Below are positions 33,891 through 43,426 of a stretch of DNA of 64,000 nt, piece by piece. Source of the stretch: Shimia sp. GTDB taxonomy: Bacteria; Pseudomonadota; Alphaproteobacteria; Rhodobacterales; Rhodobacteraceae. The notes beneath the pieces are model-generated. The model was not told the origin of the DNA, did not search any database, and worked only from the letters and a program-made list of their open reading frames with translations. The position numbers were made by a program, and so were the translations under genes. The stretch's first letter is position 1. Each line of letters opens with the position of its first letter. The DNA is taken from positions 62,001-126,000 of the forward strand of contig NZ_JAKVCW010000001.1 of the NCBI RefSeq assembly GCF_022448905.1, given 5' to 3'.

Positions 33891-35831
33891 ATGAAAGAAA
33901 AGACAATCAAAATTGCCGGGCCAATGTTTGATCGCCGCGGGGCGCTGCGATTGATGGGTGGGAGTGCTTTGTCGATTGGTGCCGGATTGGGTGCAGGCAT
34001 GGCCTGGGCCAATGAGGACGAGATCATCCGCTCACACGGTTACTCTTTCTTTGGCGATTTGCAGTACCCGGCGGATTTTCCCCATTTTGACTATGTGAAC
34101 CCCAACGCGCCGAAAGGTGGGACCATAACGATCAGTTCGCGCGGGTCGTTTGACGGGTTCAACCGGTTTGCCTGGCGTGGCAATCCGGAAGGGTATTCCG
34201 GCGTGGTGGCTGAAGCCATGTTTGCCGAAGCGCCTTGGGGTGGCGGTGCGCCAGCGGATTCGATCACAGACAGCTATTGCCTGATTGCGAAAGAAGTTGA
34301 GTATCCGAAGAGCAAAGAATGGTGCGTCTTCCACATGCGCGACGATGTTGTGTTCCGCGATGGCTCGCCTTTGCGGGCACAAGACGCGGCCTTCACACAT
34401 AACCTGTTCCTTGAGCAGGGTATTCGCTCTTATGCCCGTTCCGTAAGCGAGCGTATCACCGGTGTCGAGGTAATCGACGATCACACCATCAAATACACCT
34501 TTGCGGATGGCATTTCGCGGCGCTCCCTGGTGAGCCAGGTGGGCGGTACGCCGATTTTCTCAGAGGCTTGGTATCAAGAAACCGGCGAAAGACTGGACGA
34601 GCCGTCGATCCTGTCGCCAATGGCGTCCGGACCTTACCAAGTTGGCGATTATGAGTTTAACCGCTACGTCGAATATGTGCGCAACCCGAACTACTGGGGC
34701 TGGGACCACCCGGCCAATATCGGGCGTTTCAACTTCGACAAGGTGCGAATTGAGTATTTCTCCGACGCGACGGCAGAGTTTGAGGCGTTCAAGGCGGGGG
34801 AGTTCACATTCCGCTCCGAAGGCTCCACCAAGCGCTGGGCGACGGGGTATGATTTCCCGGGCATTCAGAACGGCACCGTGAAGAAAGAGGCGTTGCCGGA
34901 TGGCACGGCGCCCAACAACAGCGGCGTGATCTTCAACACTTTGCGGGCGCCTCTGGACAACCGCGATGTACGTCATGCGCTGTCGCTGGCGTTTAACTTT
35001 GAGTGGACGCGGGAGTCGTTGCAATACAGCCTGACCACGCAGCGAAACTCTTTTGTTGAAGGGCAGGATTGGGAAGCCAAGGGTGTGCCCGAAGGCGACG
35101 AATTGGCATTGTTACAATCGCTGGGTGATGTGATCCCGCCGGAGATGCTGACCGAAGAAGTGGTCATGCCGCACACCTCCAACGCCTCCAACCCCATTGA
35201 TCGGCGCAACAAGCGCGCGGCGCTGAAGCTCTTTGAAAAAGCCGGTTGGACTGTCAACGACGCGGGTCAAATGGTAGACGGTGACGGCAAGCAGATGTCG
35301 TTGGACTTCCTGGTGATTTCCACTTGGGATGAAACCCGTCTGGCCACGATTGAGAGCTATGTTAAAACACTGGCGAACTGGGGCATTGCCGTGAAAGCGG
35401 ACAAGGTGGACAGTGCACAAGGCCAGCAGCGGTTCCTCGACAAGGATTATGACCTGATCCACACGCGGATTTTGACCTTCTCTGCCGCAGGAACCGGTTT
35501 GAAGCAGTTGTTTGGCTCCGAGACCGCAGAAGTGTCCTCGTACAACCCATCCGCGCTGCGCAGCCCAATGGTGGATGCGATCATTGATGCGGTGCTCGAC
35601 ACCAAGTCACGTGAGGATGAAGAGACTGCTTTGATGGCTCTGGATCGTGCGTTGCGCTATGAACGCGTGATAGCCCATGCCGGTTATGTGCCGGAAACCT
35701 GGGTATCTTACTTTGATATGTTTGAACGGCCGGAGGAACTGCCGCCCTATGCGGTCGGTGTGTTGGATTTCTGGTGGTACAACAAGGACAAGCATGAGGC
35801 GTTGATCGCCTCTGGCGCGCTGAGGAAGTAA
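33891..35831 (+). CDS. yejA: ABC transporter peptide-binding protein YejA
   Basis: Periplasmic solute receptor of the Yej oligopeptide importer, 646 residues. The N-terminus has a twin-arginine-like signal ([20 protein letters not shown], ending near AWA). SBP family 5 features: [49 protein letters not shown] in order, and [27 protein letters not shown] is upstream of the ATG. yejB follows after 4 bases. Yej systems take up peptides, including microcin C in enterics. Confidence 0.93.
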   Translation: MKEKTIKIAGPMFDRRGALRLMGGSALSIGAGLGAGMAWANEDEIIRSHGYSFFGDLQYPADFPHFDYVNPNAPKGGTITISSRGSFDGFNRFAWRGNPEGYSGVVAEAMFAEAPWGGGAPADSITDSYCLIAKEVEYPKSKEWCVFHMRDDVVFRDGSPLRAQDAAFTHNLFLEQGIRSYARSVSERITGVEVIDDHTIKYTFADGISRRSLVSQVGGTPIFSEAWYQETGERLDEPSILSPMASGPYQVGDYEFNRYVEYVRNPNYWGWDHPANIGRFNFDKVRIEYFSDATAEFEAFKAGEFTFRSEGSTKRWATGYDFPGIQNGTVKKEALPDGTAPNNSGVIFNTLRAPLDNRDVRHALSLAFNFEWTRESLQYSLTTQRNSFVEGQDWEAKGVPEGDELALLQSLGDVIPPEMLTEEVVMPHTSNASNPIDRRNKRAALKLFEKAGWTVNDAGQMVDGDGKQMSLDFLVISTWDETRLATIESYVKTLANWGIAVKADKVDSAQGQQRFLDKDYDLIHTRILTFSAAGTGLKQLFGSETAEVSSYNPSALRSPMVDAIIDAVLDTKSREDEETALMALDRALRYERVIAHAGYVPETWVSYFDMFERPEELPPYAVGVLDFWWYNKDKHEALIASGALRK

Positions 35832-35835
35832 TCCG

Positions 35836-36924
35836 GTGGGTGCTTATATCCTCCGACGGCTGTTGCTTGTGATCCCAACGCTGCTTGGGGTCATGATCAT
35901 CAACTTCACTTTGGTTCAGTTTGTGCCCGGCGGCCCGGTGGAGCAGGTCATTGCGCAGATGCAAGGTGAGGGCGACGTGTTCTCGGGCTTTGCGGGTGGC
36001 AATGAAGATGTCGGGACGGAGGAGACCTTTGGTTCTGACAGTGAATACTTGGGTGCGCGCGGGTTGCCCAAAGAGTTCATTGAAGAGCTGGAGAAAGAGT
36101 TTGGCTTTGACAAGCCGCCTTTGGAACGCTTCCTGACTATGATGGGCAACTATATGCGGCTCGATTTTGGGGAAAGTTACTTCCGCAAAATCAGCGTGGT
36201 GGACCTGGTGCTGGAAAAGATGCCGGTGTCGATCACGCTGGGGCTCTGGGCAACGCTGATTGCTTATGCGGTGTCTATTCCGCTGGGCATTCGCAAGGCG
36301 GTTAAGGATGGCACGCCGTTTGATACCTGGACTTCTGGCGCAATCATTGTGGGTTATGCCATACCTGGCTTCCTGTTTGCGATTATGTTGTTGGTGCTGT
36401 TTGCCGGTGGGTCCTACTGGAAGATCTTCCCGCTACGGGGGTTAACCTCAGATAACTTTGAAGACCTGACGATGATTGGCAAAGTGCTCGATTACTTCTG
36501 GCACATCACCTTGCCGGTGCTGGCCTCAACCATTGCGGCCTTCGCCACACTGACCCTGCTGACCAAGAACAGCTTTTTGGATGAGATCAAAAAGCACTAC
36601 GTGATGACGGCGCGGGCCAAAGGGTTGACCGAAAAACGGGTGCTCTACGGCCATGTGTTCCGCAACGCCATGCTGATTGTGATTGCGGGCTTCCCGGCGG
36701 TGTTCATTGGCGTGTTCTTTGGCGGCTCTGTTTTGATCGAGACGATCTTCTCGCTGGATGGGCTTGGCAGGCTTGGCTTTGAAGCTGCGGTGGCACGGGA
36801 CTATCCGGTGATCTTTGGCACGTTGTTTGTGTTTGGCTTGATTGGCCTTGTGGTCGGTATCTTGTCGGACCTGATGTACGTGTTTGTTGATCCCCGCATT
36901 GACTTTGAGAAGAGGGAAGGCTGA
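35836..36924 (+). CDS. yejB: ABC transporter permease YejB
   Basis: Inner-membrane permease, 362 residues, GTG start. N-terminal [20 protein letters not shown], a periplasmic insert with [17 protein letters not shown] characteristic of YejB, and the EAA-type coupling loop [24 protein letters not shown]. Shares one base with yejE (TGATG). Confidence 0.95.
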   Translation: MGAYILRRLLLVIPTLLGVMIINFTLVQFVPGGPVEQVIAQMQGEGDVFSGFAGGNEDVGTEETFGSDSEYLGARGLPKEFIEELEKEFGFDKPPLERFLTMMGNYMRLDFGESYFRKISVVDLVLEKMPVSITLGLWATLIAYAVSIPLGIRKAVKDGTPFDTWTSGAIIVGYAIPGFLFAIMLLVLFAGGSYWKIFPLRGLTSDNFEDLTMIGKVLDYFWHITLPVLASTIAAFATLTLLTKNSFLDEIKKHYVMTARAKGLTEKRVLYGHVFRNAMLIVIAGFPAVFIGVFFGGSVLIETIFSLDGLGRLGFEAAVARDYPVIFGTLFVFGLIGLVVGILSDLMYVFVDPRIDFEKREG

Positions 36925-38030
36925 TGGCGTTGTCTCCTCTGAACCAGCGGCGCTGGAACAATTTCAAGCGCAACCGCCGGGCCTTCTGGTCGCTGATCAT
37001 CTTCTGTGTGGCCTTTGGCGTGTCGCTGTTTGCGGAATTTATCGCAAATGATCGACCGATCCTGATCAACTACAAGGGTGAGTTCTACACGCCGATCTTC
37101 AACTTTTATCCCGAGACCACCTTTGGCGGCGATTTCAAGACCGAGGCGGTTTACAATGATCCGGTGGTGGAATGTCTGATTGCCTCAGGTGGGATCGAAG
37201 ACTGTTTTGACGTGCCGGAAGACATGCTTGAGCAGATCGATGCTGGCACCTTTGAGCACGCGGAGTTTGAGAAGGGTTGGACGCTGTGGCCGCTGATCCC
37301 TTACAGCTATGACACACCGGTGGATCGGCCCGGTGCGGCGCCTTTGCCACCGGATGGCACCAACTGGCTGGGCACAGATGACCGGAAACGGGATGTGGTC
37401 GCGCGGGTGATATACGGCTTCCGACTGTCGATCATTTTCACTTTGGTGGTGACCACGGCAGCCAGCTTGATTGGCATCGCAGCGGGGGCCATTCAGGGAT
37501 ACTTCGGCGGCTGGTTGGATTTGATCTTCCAACGTGTGATCGAGATCTGGGGCGCGACGCCGAGCCTCTATATCATCATCATTATGTTCGCGATTTTGGG
37601 GCGCAGTTTCTGGCTGCTTGTGTTGCTCACGGTTTTGTTCAGTTGGACGGCACTTGTGGGCGTGGTCAGGGCGGAGTTTCTGCGAGCGCGCAACCTGGAG
37701 TACGTGCGGGCAGCCAAGGCGCTTGGCGTGAGCAACCGGGTGATTATGTTCCGCCATATGTTGCCGAACGCGATGGTGGCGACAGTGACTATGTTGCCGT
37801 TTATCGTGACAGGGACGATCAGCACTTTGGCCGGTTTGGATTTTCTGGGCTTTGGGTTGCCATCCTCGGCGCCAAGTCTTGGGGAATTGACGCTTCAGGC
37901 GAAGCAAAACCTGCAGGCCCCCTGGTTGGCGTTCACCGCGTTTTTCACCTTTGCCATCATGCTGTCGCTTCTGGTCTTCATCTTTGAAGGCGTGCGCGAT
38001 GCCTTTGACCCGAGGAAGACTTTTTCATGA
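36924..38030 (+). CDS. yejE: ABC transporter permease YejE
   Basis: Second permease, 368 residues. After one TM segment comes a long periplasmic part with ADDRPILINYKGEFYTPIFN-like sequence (NDRPILINYKGEFYTPI), then WLGTDDRKRDVVARVIYGFR and the EAA loop EYVRAAKALGVSNRVIMFRHMLPNA. ATGA overlap with yejF. Confidence 0.95.
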   Translation: MALSPLNQRRWNNFKRNRRAFWSLIIFCVAFGVSLFAEFIANDRPILINYKGEFYTPIFNFYPETTFGGDFKTEAVYNDPVVECLIASGGIEDCFDVPEDMLEQIDAGTFEHAEFEKGWTLWPLIPYSYDTPVDRPGAAPLPPDGTNWLGTDDRKRDVVARVIYGFRLSIIFTLVVTTAASLIGIAAGAIQGYFGGWLDLIFQRVIEIWGATPSLYIIIIMFAILGRSFWLLVLLTVLFSWTALVGVVRAEFLRARNLEYVRAAKALGVSNRVIMFRHMLPNAMVATVTMLPFIVTGTISTLAGLDFLGFGLPSSAPSLGELTLQAKQNLQAPWLAFTAFFTFAIMLSLLVFIFEGVRDAFDPRKTFS

Positions 38031-39607
38031 GCGTTTTGGAGGTCAAAGGCCTGCGCGTGGCCTTCCGGCAGGACGGGCAGCGGATGGAAGCTGTCAAAGG
38101 CGTGTCCTTCACAGTGGATCGCGGCGAGACCGTGGCGCTGGTGGGCGAGTCCGGGTCCGGCAAGTCGGTGACGGCGTTGTCGACGGTGTCGCTTTTGCCG
38201 GGAAGTGCTGAAGTATCTGGCTCTGTGACTTACGAAGGTCAGGAGATGGTGGGCGCGCCCGACAAGCTTTTGCGCAAGGTACGCGGCAACGACATCAGCT
38301 TTATCTTTCAGGAGCCGATGACCTCGCTGAACCCGCTGCATACCATTGACAAGCAGTTGGCGGAGAGTCTGGCGCTGCACCAAGGTGTGACGGGTGACAA
38401 AGCGCGTGCGCGGGTGCTGGAGCTTTTGCAGAAGGTTGGTCTGCGCGATGCGGAGCAGCGTTTGAGTTCGTATCCGCATCAGCTGTCTGGTGGGCAGCGA
38501 CAGCGGGTGATGATCGCCATGGCGCTGGCCAACAAGCCGGACATCTTGATTGCAGATGAGCCGACCACGGCGTTGGATGTGACCATTCAGGCGCAGATTT
38601 TGGAGCTTTTGGCGGAGTTGAAGGCAAGCGAGGGCATGGGGCTGTTGTTCATCACGCACGATTTGGGCGTGGTGCGGCGGATTGCCGATAAGGTCTGTGT
38701 TATGAAGGATGGTGAGATTGTCGAGGCCGGGCCTGTGTCCGAGATTTTTGACAATCCGCAGCATCCCTACACGCAGCTGTTGTTGAGTGCGCAAGCGTCT
38801 GGCGTGCCTGATCCGGTGCCTGCGGGCGCGGAGGAAATTGTCAGCACGGAAAACCTGCGGGTGTGGTTCCCGATTCAGCAAGGGCTGCTTAAGAGGACTG
38901 TTGGCCATGTGAAGGCGGTGAACGACTCCAGCCTGTCAGTGCGCGCTGGCGAAACGCTGGGCATTGTGGGCGAGAGTGGGTCGGGTAAGACGACGCTCGC
39001 TCTTGCGATCATGCGCTTGATCAGCAGCGATGGGAAAATCAACTTTGATGGGCATGACGTGCGCAAGTGGACCACCAAGGAGCTGCGGGCGCTGCGCAAG
39101 GACATGCAGATTGTGTTTCAGGACCCGTTTGGCAGCCTGAGCCCGCGTATGACTTGTGAGCAGATCATCGCGGAAGGTTTGGGCGTGCATGGCAATCCGG
39201 ATGGGCGCGACACGCGCACGCTGGTGGGCGAAGTCATGACCGAAGTGGGCCTCGATCCGGCGGCGATGGATCGCTATCCGCATGAGTTTTCCGGTGGTCA
39301 GCGGCAGCGGATTGCAATCGCGCGTGCGATGATATTGCGGCCCAAACTGGTTGTGCTGGATGAGCCGACCTCGGCGTTGGATATGACGGTGCAGGTTCAG
39401 ATTGTGGAACTGCTGCGCAATTTGCAGAAGAAATATGGGCTGGCTTACTTGTTTATCAGTCACGACCTGCATGTGGTGCGCGCGATGAGTCACAAGATCA
39501 TGGTGATGAAAACCGGCGATGTGGTGGAGGCGGGCGCGTCTGAGGATCTGTTTGAGAACCCGCAGACCGATTACACACGTGAGCTTTTGGCGGCGGCGCC
39601 AACGTGA
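38027..39607 (+). CDS. yejF: ABC transporter ATPase YejF (fused double NBD)
   Basis: 526 residues with two complete nucleotide-binding domains. NBD1: [13 protein letters not shown] (Walker A, near 41), [30 protein letters not shown]2: [13 protein letters not shown] (near 316), [27 protein letters not shown]. This energises the YejBE channel. GTGA overlap with the GNAT gene downstream extends the operon. Confidence 0.96.
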   Translation: MSVLEVKGLRVAFRQDGQRMEAVKGVSFTVDRGETVALVGESGSGKSVTALSTVSLLPGSAEVSGSVTYEGQEMVGAPDKLLRKVRGNDISFIFQEPMTSLNPLHTIDKQLAESLALHQGVTGDKARARVLELLQKVGLRDAEQRLSSYPHQLSGGQRQRVMIAMALANKPDILIADEPTTALDVTIQAQILELLAELKASEGMGLLFITHDLGVVRRIADKVCVMKDGEIVEAGPVSEIFDNPQHPYTQLLLSAQASGVPDPVPAGAEEIVSTENLRVWFPIQQGLLKRTVGHVKAVNDSSLSVRAGETLGIVGESGSGKTTLALAIMRLISSDGKINFDGHDVRKWTTKELRALRKDMQIVFQDPFGSLSPRMTCEQIIAEGLGVHGNPDGRDTRTLVGEVMTEVGLDPAAMDRYPHEFSGGQRQRIAIARAMILRPKLVVLDEPTSALDMTVQVQIVELLRNLQKKYGLAYLFISHDLHVVRAMSHKIMVMKTGDVVEAGASEDLFENPQTDYTRELLAAAPT

Positions 39608-40050
39608 CCAGCCTTCGATTTGATGGTGCCAAAGACACCGATGCAAAGCGGTTGGCGAAGTTGCGGGTAGAGGCCATGCGGCCAAGTTTAGAAGCGGTGG
39701 GGCGGTTCAATCAAGAACGTGCGCGACGGCGGTTTCTGGACAGTTTTGTACCGGCAGAAACAACGCTGGTGTTGTCCGGCAAACAGTTGCTAGGTTTCTT
39801 TGCAGTGAAGGATCGGGGGGATCATTATAACCTCGACCACCTCTACGTCGCGCCGGATCAGCAAGGTAGGGGAATTGGTAGTCTGATCCTACACTGTGTC
39901 CTGCGGGATGCAGCCGAGCGGGATCTGCCGGTGCGGCTGATGGCGTTGAAAGACAGTCCGGCCAATGCGTTTTATCGCCAGCACGGGTTTGAAGTGACCG
40001 GACAGGAAGAGTTCGACACGTTGTATCAGTGGGTCCCACCACCAAAATAG
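39604..40050 (+). CDS. GNAT family N-acetyltransferase
   Basis: 148 residues, GTG start overlapping the yejF stop. Core motifs: LDHLYVAPDQQGRGIGSLIL (acetyl-CoA loop QQGRGIG) and NAFYRQHGFEVTGQEEFD. As the last gene of the yej operon it might modify an imported peptide or its breakdown product, in the way MccE-type acetyltransferases act on peptide antibiotics. That link is speculation. Confidence 0.85.
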   Translation: MTSLRFDGAKDTDAKRLAKLRVEAMRPSLEAVGRFNQERARRRFLDSFVPAETTLVLSGKQLLGFFAVKDRGDHYNLDHLYVAPDQQGRGIGSLILHCVLRDAAERDLPVRLMALKDSPANAFYRQHGFEVTGQEEFDTLYQWVPPPK

Positions 40051-40075
40051 GCCGATCCAATGGACCGGCCTTTTT
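40049..40075. terminator. terminator after yej operon
   Basis: AGGCCG-A-TCC / GGA-C-CGGCCT hairpin followed by TTTTT; the stem begins inside the GNAT stop codon. It lies between convergent genes and may serve hemN too. Confidence 0.8.
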
Positions 40076-40096
40076 ATGAGCGAAGTAACACTGGTC

Positions 40097-41464
40097 TCAG
40101 ATCGCGGCGCTATGCTGCGCTTTACTCATGTCATAGGCGTCAAAAGCCCGCGCGATGATGCGGGTCAGCGGGCGGGCCGCCATGGGCACAACCAGGGCTC
40201 CGTTTTCAAGCGCCAGAACGTCCGGGAACTGTGCCATGACTTTGGAGAACATCTCGTTCAACTCGGCGCGGGAGATGTCAAAGCGGTCGACAATCTCTTT
40301 TGCGTCGATGCGGAAGTCGCACATCAGGGCTTCGATCAGGCGGCCGCGCAAGCGGTCATCGTCTGTGAAGGTGTGTCCCCGCGAGGTGGAGAAGCGTCCG
40401 TCCCGGATGGCGCCGGTATGGGCCGAGGTGGCCGGAGCATTCTGAGCGTAGCCTTGCGGGAAGCGCGCAATAGAGGATGCGCCAACTGCCAGAAGCACGT
40501 CAGCGGTGTCATCGGTGTAGCCTTGGAAGTTGCGGCGCAAGGTGCCGTTGCGTTGTGCCACAGACAGGCCGTCCGTTTTGGTGGCGAAGTGGTCGATGCC
40601 AATTTCGTCGTAATCGTCCCAAAGGAAGAGCTTGCGCGCGGTTTCAAACAGCGCGAGGCGCTCCTGTGGGGTGGGCAGCGCATCTGAGGGGATCATCTGC
40701 TGGCGCTTGGCCATCCATGGCACGTGCGCATAGCCATAAAGCGCCACTCGGTCCGGTGAGAGCGACAAGAGCTTCTGGACGCTTTCGGTGATGCGGGCCT
40801 GGGTCTGGTGCGGCAGGCCAAATAGGATGTCGGCATTGACGCTTTTTACACCATGGCCGCGGATCATCTCCACGGCATCGCGGGTGATGTCATAGCCCTG
40901 GATGCGGCCGATGGTTTTTTGGATGTCATCGTTGAAATCCTGAACACCAATGGACGCGCGGTTCATGCCGGCTTTGGCCAGTGCCTCAAGTCTGGTGTGG
41001 TCGATTTCGTTGGGGTCGATTTCTACTGAGAACTCGCCATCTTTTGCCATGGGCGCAACGTCGAAGATCGCACCGGCGAGGTCTTCCATCATGGAGGCGT
41101 CCAGCAGGGTTGGCGTGCCACCGCCCCAATGCAGACGGGAAAGGGTTACGCCTTCGGGCAGCGACGCTTGCAGAATTTTGAGTTCGTCCTTCAGCGTCTC
41201 CACATAGGTGGCAACCGGAGACAGCGTGGATGTGCCCTGGGTGCGGCACGCACAGAACCAGCAAAGGCGGCGACAAAACGGCACATGCACGTAAAGGGAC
41301 ACTTGCGAACCTGTCGGAATCGCTTCAATCCACGCCTTGTAAGTGTCTGGCGTTACGTCATTGTTGAAATGGGGAGCGGTCGGATAGCTTGTGTAACGCG
41401 GAACCTTCGCGTCAAACAGTCCGAGTTTGGCCAATTGTTTTTCCTGTTCCATGAGCGTACTCAT
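40097..41464 (-). CDS. hemN: oxygen-independent coproporphyrinogen III oxidase
   Basis: Radical-SAM enzyme making protoporphyrinogen without O2. 455 residues; the 4Fe-4S motif is CRRLCWFC (C-x3-C-x2-C), preceded by LYVHVPF. Other blocks: LHWGGGTPTLLDASM, GVQDFNDDIQKTIGRIQ, INADILFGLPHQT-like VNADILFGLPHQT, and DEIGIDHFATKTDGL. It is divergent from fnrL with an FNR box between, so it is likely induced under low oxygen. The oxygen-dependent hemF is at 57.2 kb. Confidence 0.96.
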   Translation of the reverse strand: MSTLMEQEKQLAKLGLFDAKVPRYTSYPTAPHFNNDVTPDTYKAWIEAIPTGSQVSLYVHVPFCRRLCWFCACRTQGTSTLSPVATYVETLKDELKILQASLPEGVTLSRLHWGGGTPTLLDASMMEDLAGAIFDVAPMAKDGEFSVEIDPNEIDHTRLEALAKAGMNRASIGVQDFNDDIQKTIGRIQGYDITRDAVEMIRGHGVKSVNADILFGLPHQTQARITESVQKLLSLSPDRVALYGYAHVPWMAKRQQMIPSDALPTPQERLALFETARKLFLWDDYDEIGIDHFATKTDGLSVAQRNGTLRRNFQGYTDDTADVLLAVGASSIARFPQGYAQNAPATSAHTGAIRDGRFSTSRGHTFTDDDRLRGRLIEALMCDFRIDAKEIVDRFDISRAELNEMFSKVMAQFPDVLALENGALVVPMAARPLTRIIARAFDAYDMSKAQHSAAI

Positions 41465-41487
41465 AAAGAAATGGGAAATGCGAACCT

Positions 41488-41501
41488 TTGACCCAGATCA
41501 A
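41488..41501. promoter_or_regulatory. FNR box (hemN/fnrL)
   Basis: TTGAC-CCAG-ATCAA, a near-perfect FNR/FnrL palindrome. It lies 23 bases upstream of the hemN start and 19 upstream of the fnrL start, so it probably mediates hemN induction and fnrL autoregulation. Confidence 0.88.
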
Positions 41502-41520
41502 ATCTAGGTATGAACAGGTA

Positions 41521-42261
41521 ATGAACGAGACATTAGACCTAACAGTCGGTTGCGACAGCTGCCCAATCAAACACCGCGCAGTGTGCGCGCGCTGCGATGC
41601 GGATGAACTCGAGACCCTGGAGGGAATCAAGTACTACCGCAGCTTTGAAGCCGGTCAGACGGTGATTTGGTCCGGGGATCGCATGGAGTTTGTTGGCTCT
41701 GTGGTCTCCGGCATTGCGTCACTGACCCAGACGATGGAAGATGGCCGCACGCAGATGGTGGGCCTTCTCCTGCCAAGTGATTTTGTGGGCCGCCCGGGGC
41801 GCGAAACCGCGTCTTACGATGTGGTTGCCACTACCGATCTGGTGATGTGCTGCTTCCGTCGCAAGCCGTTTGAAAGCATGATGGCGGAGACACCGCATGT
41901 GGCGCAGCGATTGTTGGAAATGACGCTGGACGAGCTGGATGCGGCGCGCGAATGGATGCTGGTTCTGGGGCGGAAAACCGCGCGTGAAAAAATTGCCAGC
42001 TTGCTGTGTATCATTGGCCGTCGCGACGCATCTTTGAAGCTCGAAGGTGTGGGCGGCAAGATTGTGTTTGATCTGCCACTTACCCGTGAAGCGATGGCGG
42101 ACTACCTTGGCCTGACTCTGGAAACGGTGAGCCGGCAGATGTCTGCGTTGAAGCGCGACGGTGTGATCGAGTTGGAAGGCAAGCGCCACGTGACCGTGCC
42201 AAGTTTTGAGCGCCTGCTGGATGAAGCAGGCGACGACGCGGATGGTGGGATGATGGCCTAG
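41521..42261 (+). CDS. fnrL: FnrL, oxygen-responsive Crp/Fnr regulator
   Basis: 246 residues from the ATG at 41521; an upstream in-frame TTG would lie within the FNR box. N-terminal cysteines Cys11, Cys14, Cys22, Cys25 (GCDSCPIKHRAVCARC) and Cys111/112 supply the ligands of an oxygen-labile 4Fe-4S cluster. cNMP-type beta-roll at about 38-120; C-terminal HTH includes LTLETVSRQMSALKRDG with the E-x2-S-R recognition residues that read TTGAT-type half-sites. Followed by a strong terminator. Confidence 0.95.
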   Translation: MNETLDLTVGCDSCPIKHRAVCARCDADELETLEGIKYYRSFEAGQTVIWSGDRMEFVGSVVSGIASLTQTMEDGRTQMVGLLLPSDFVGRPGRETASYDVVATTDLVMCCFRRKPFESMMAETPHVAQRLLEMTLDELDAAREWMLVLGRKTAREKIASLLCIIGRRDASLKLEGVGGKIVFDLPLTREAMADYLGLTLETVSRQMSALKRDGVIELEGKRHVTVPSFERLLDEAGDDADGGMMA

Positions 42262-42283
42262 CCTCTTTCAAGTCAATAAACTG

Positions 42284-42314
42284 AAAAAGGCGGGGCTAAC
42301 CCCGCCTTTTTGTT
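42284..42314. terminator. bidirectional terminator fnrL/usp
   Basis: Perfect 12-base arms AAAAAGGCGGGG and CCCCGCCTTTTT with loop CTAA, followed by GTTT. Between convergent genes. Confidence 0.93.
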
Positions 42315-42366
42315 TGCAGGATAGCGCGTGTCCCACGACACACCATCCGGCAAAATTCGATGTTGA

Positions 42367-43215
42367 TCAATGGGCTAGGAACACTGGAATGTTGGCCTGT
42401 TCCAGCATGTTGCGGGTTGCGCCGCACAAGATGGCTTCGCGGAAGCGGGAGTGGCCATAGGCCCCCATCACAATCATGTCGGTTTCCGTATCGGTCGCGT
42501 GGCGCAATAGGACATCGGACACCCGTGGTTGGGTTTTGGACAGCACGTCAACTTCCACACGCACGCCATGGCGTGACAGGAACTGCGACAACAGCCCGCC
42601 GGGGTCGGAGCGGTTTGGGCCATGGGTTGGCGGATCGATCACCACCACATGCACCAGATCCGCTTCCTTCAGGAAGGGCAGGGCAGCGCGGGTGGCCACC
42701 AATGCTTCGGCGCTTTCGTTCCAGCCGATGGATATGGTTTTAGGCGCAGAGAATGGCTTCGCGGTTTCCGGCACCATAAGAACAGGCGCCTGACCTTCAA
42801 AAAGAGCGGCCTCCAGAGTCGGCTCCAGCTCGGTGCCTTGATTCTTGCCGTAGGGCTTCGGCAGGATCACCAGGTCAGAGAAGCGCGACCGTGCGGCCAC
42901 ATGTCGCCCAAGGTCCGCAATCTGGGTGACGCCGGTGTCGCAGGCCCAGCGGACATCGGATTTACCGAGCGCGGCCTCTGCCGCAGCTTTTACCGCGTCG
43001 GCCTCTTCATGGGCGCGTTTCAGCATTTCCTGCATCAATAGTGCGTCCGCACCCGCATAGAAGTAGCCGGTTTGAGAGCGATCAACGCCAAGGGCAAGCA
43101 CGTCAAGATGTGCATCTTGTGCCTCGGCAAGGGCGATTCCTTGTGCGAGCGGGGCCGCCGTGAAGTTAGAGTCCGTCAGAACGCACAGCAAGGATTTGTA
43201 GTTCATTGTCACCAA
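42367..43215 (-). CDS. universal stress protein (tandem Usp domains)
   Basis: 282 residues, two UspA-like halves. The C-terminal half ends DMIVMGAYGHSRFREAILCG-type sequence, the G-x2-G-x9-G-S/T ATP motif (GAYGHSRFREAILCGATRN region). The first half lacks a clear copy of that motif. Divergent from ccoN with an FNR box in between; anaerobically induced Usp genes beside cco operons are known from rhodobacters. Confidence 0.88.
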   Translation of the reverse strand: MVTMNYKSLLCVLTDSNFTAAPLAQGIALAEAQDAHLDVLALGVDRSQTGYFYAGADALLMQEMLKRAHEEADAVKAAAEAALGKSDVRWACDTGVTQIADLGRHVAARSRFSDLVILPKPYGKNQGTELEPTLEAALFEGQAPVLMVPETAKPFSAPKTISIGWNESAEALVATRAALPFLKEADLVHVVVIDPPTHGPNRSDPGGLLSQFLSRHGVRVEVDVLSKTQPRVSDVLLRHATDTETDMIVMGAYGHSRFREAILCGATRNMLEQANIPVFLAH

Positions 43216-43319
43216 CCCGTGTTATGAAAAGGTGTATTTTCGATACGACTTATCCACGTTGGTGCAGACAAAGCCGTTATTCTTGAAACAGATACAAACT
43301 GAGATCGTTGGTCATTTCT

Positions 43320-43333
43320 TTGACCCAGATCAA
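43320..43333. promoter_or_regulatory. FNR box (usp/ccoNOQP)
   Basis: TTGAC-CCAG-ATCAA, identical to the fnrL box. It starts 105 bases upstream of the usp start and ends 93 upstream of ccoN, consistent with FnrL activation of ccoNOQP and possibly of usp. Confidence 0.88.
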
Positions 43334-43426
43334 TGCGGGACTTTCGCTGCACTTGCAAAACACGGGTGGTCAAATCCGCCCTAAGTCCGAAGAAGAATCG
43401 GGCAGGGCAAGACGAAGGGACGCGAA

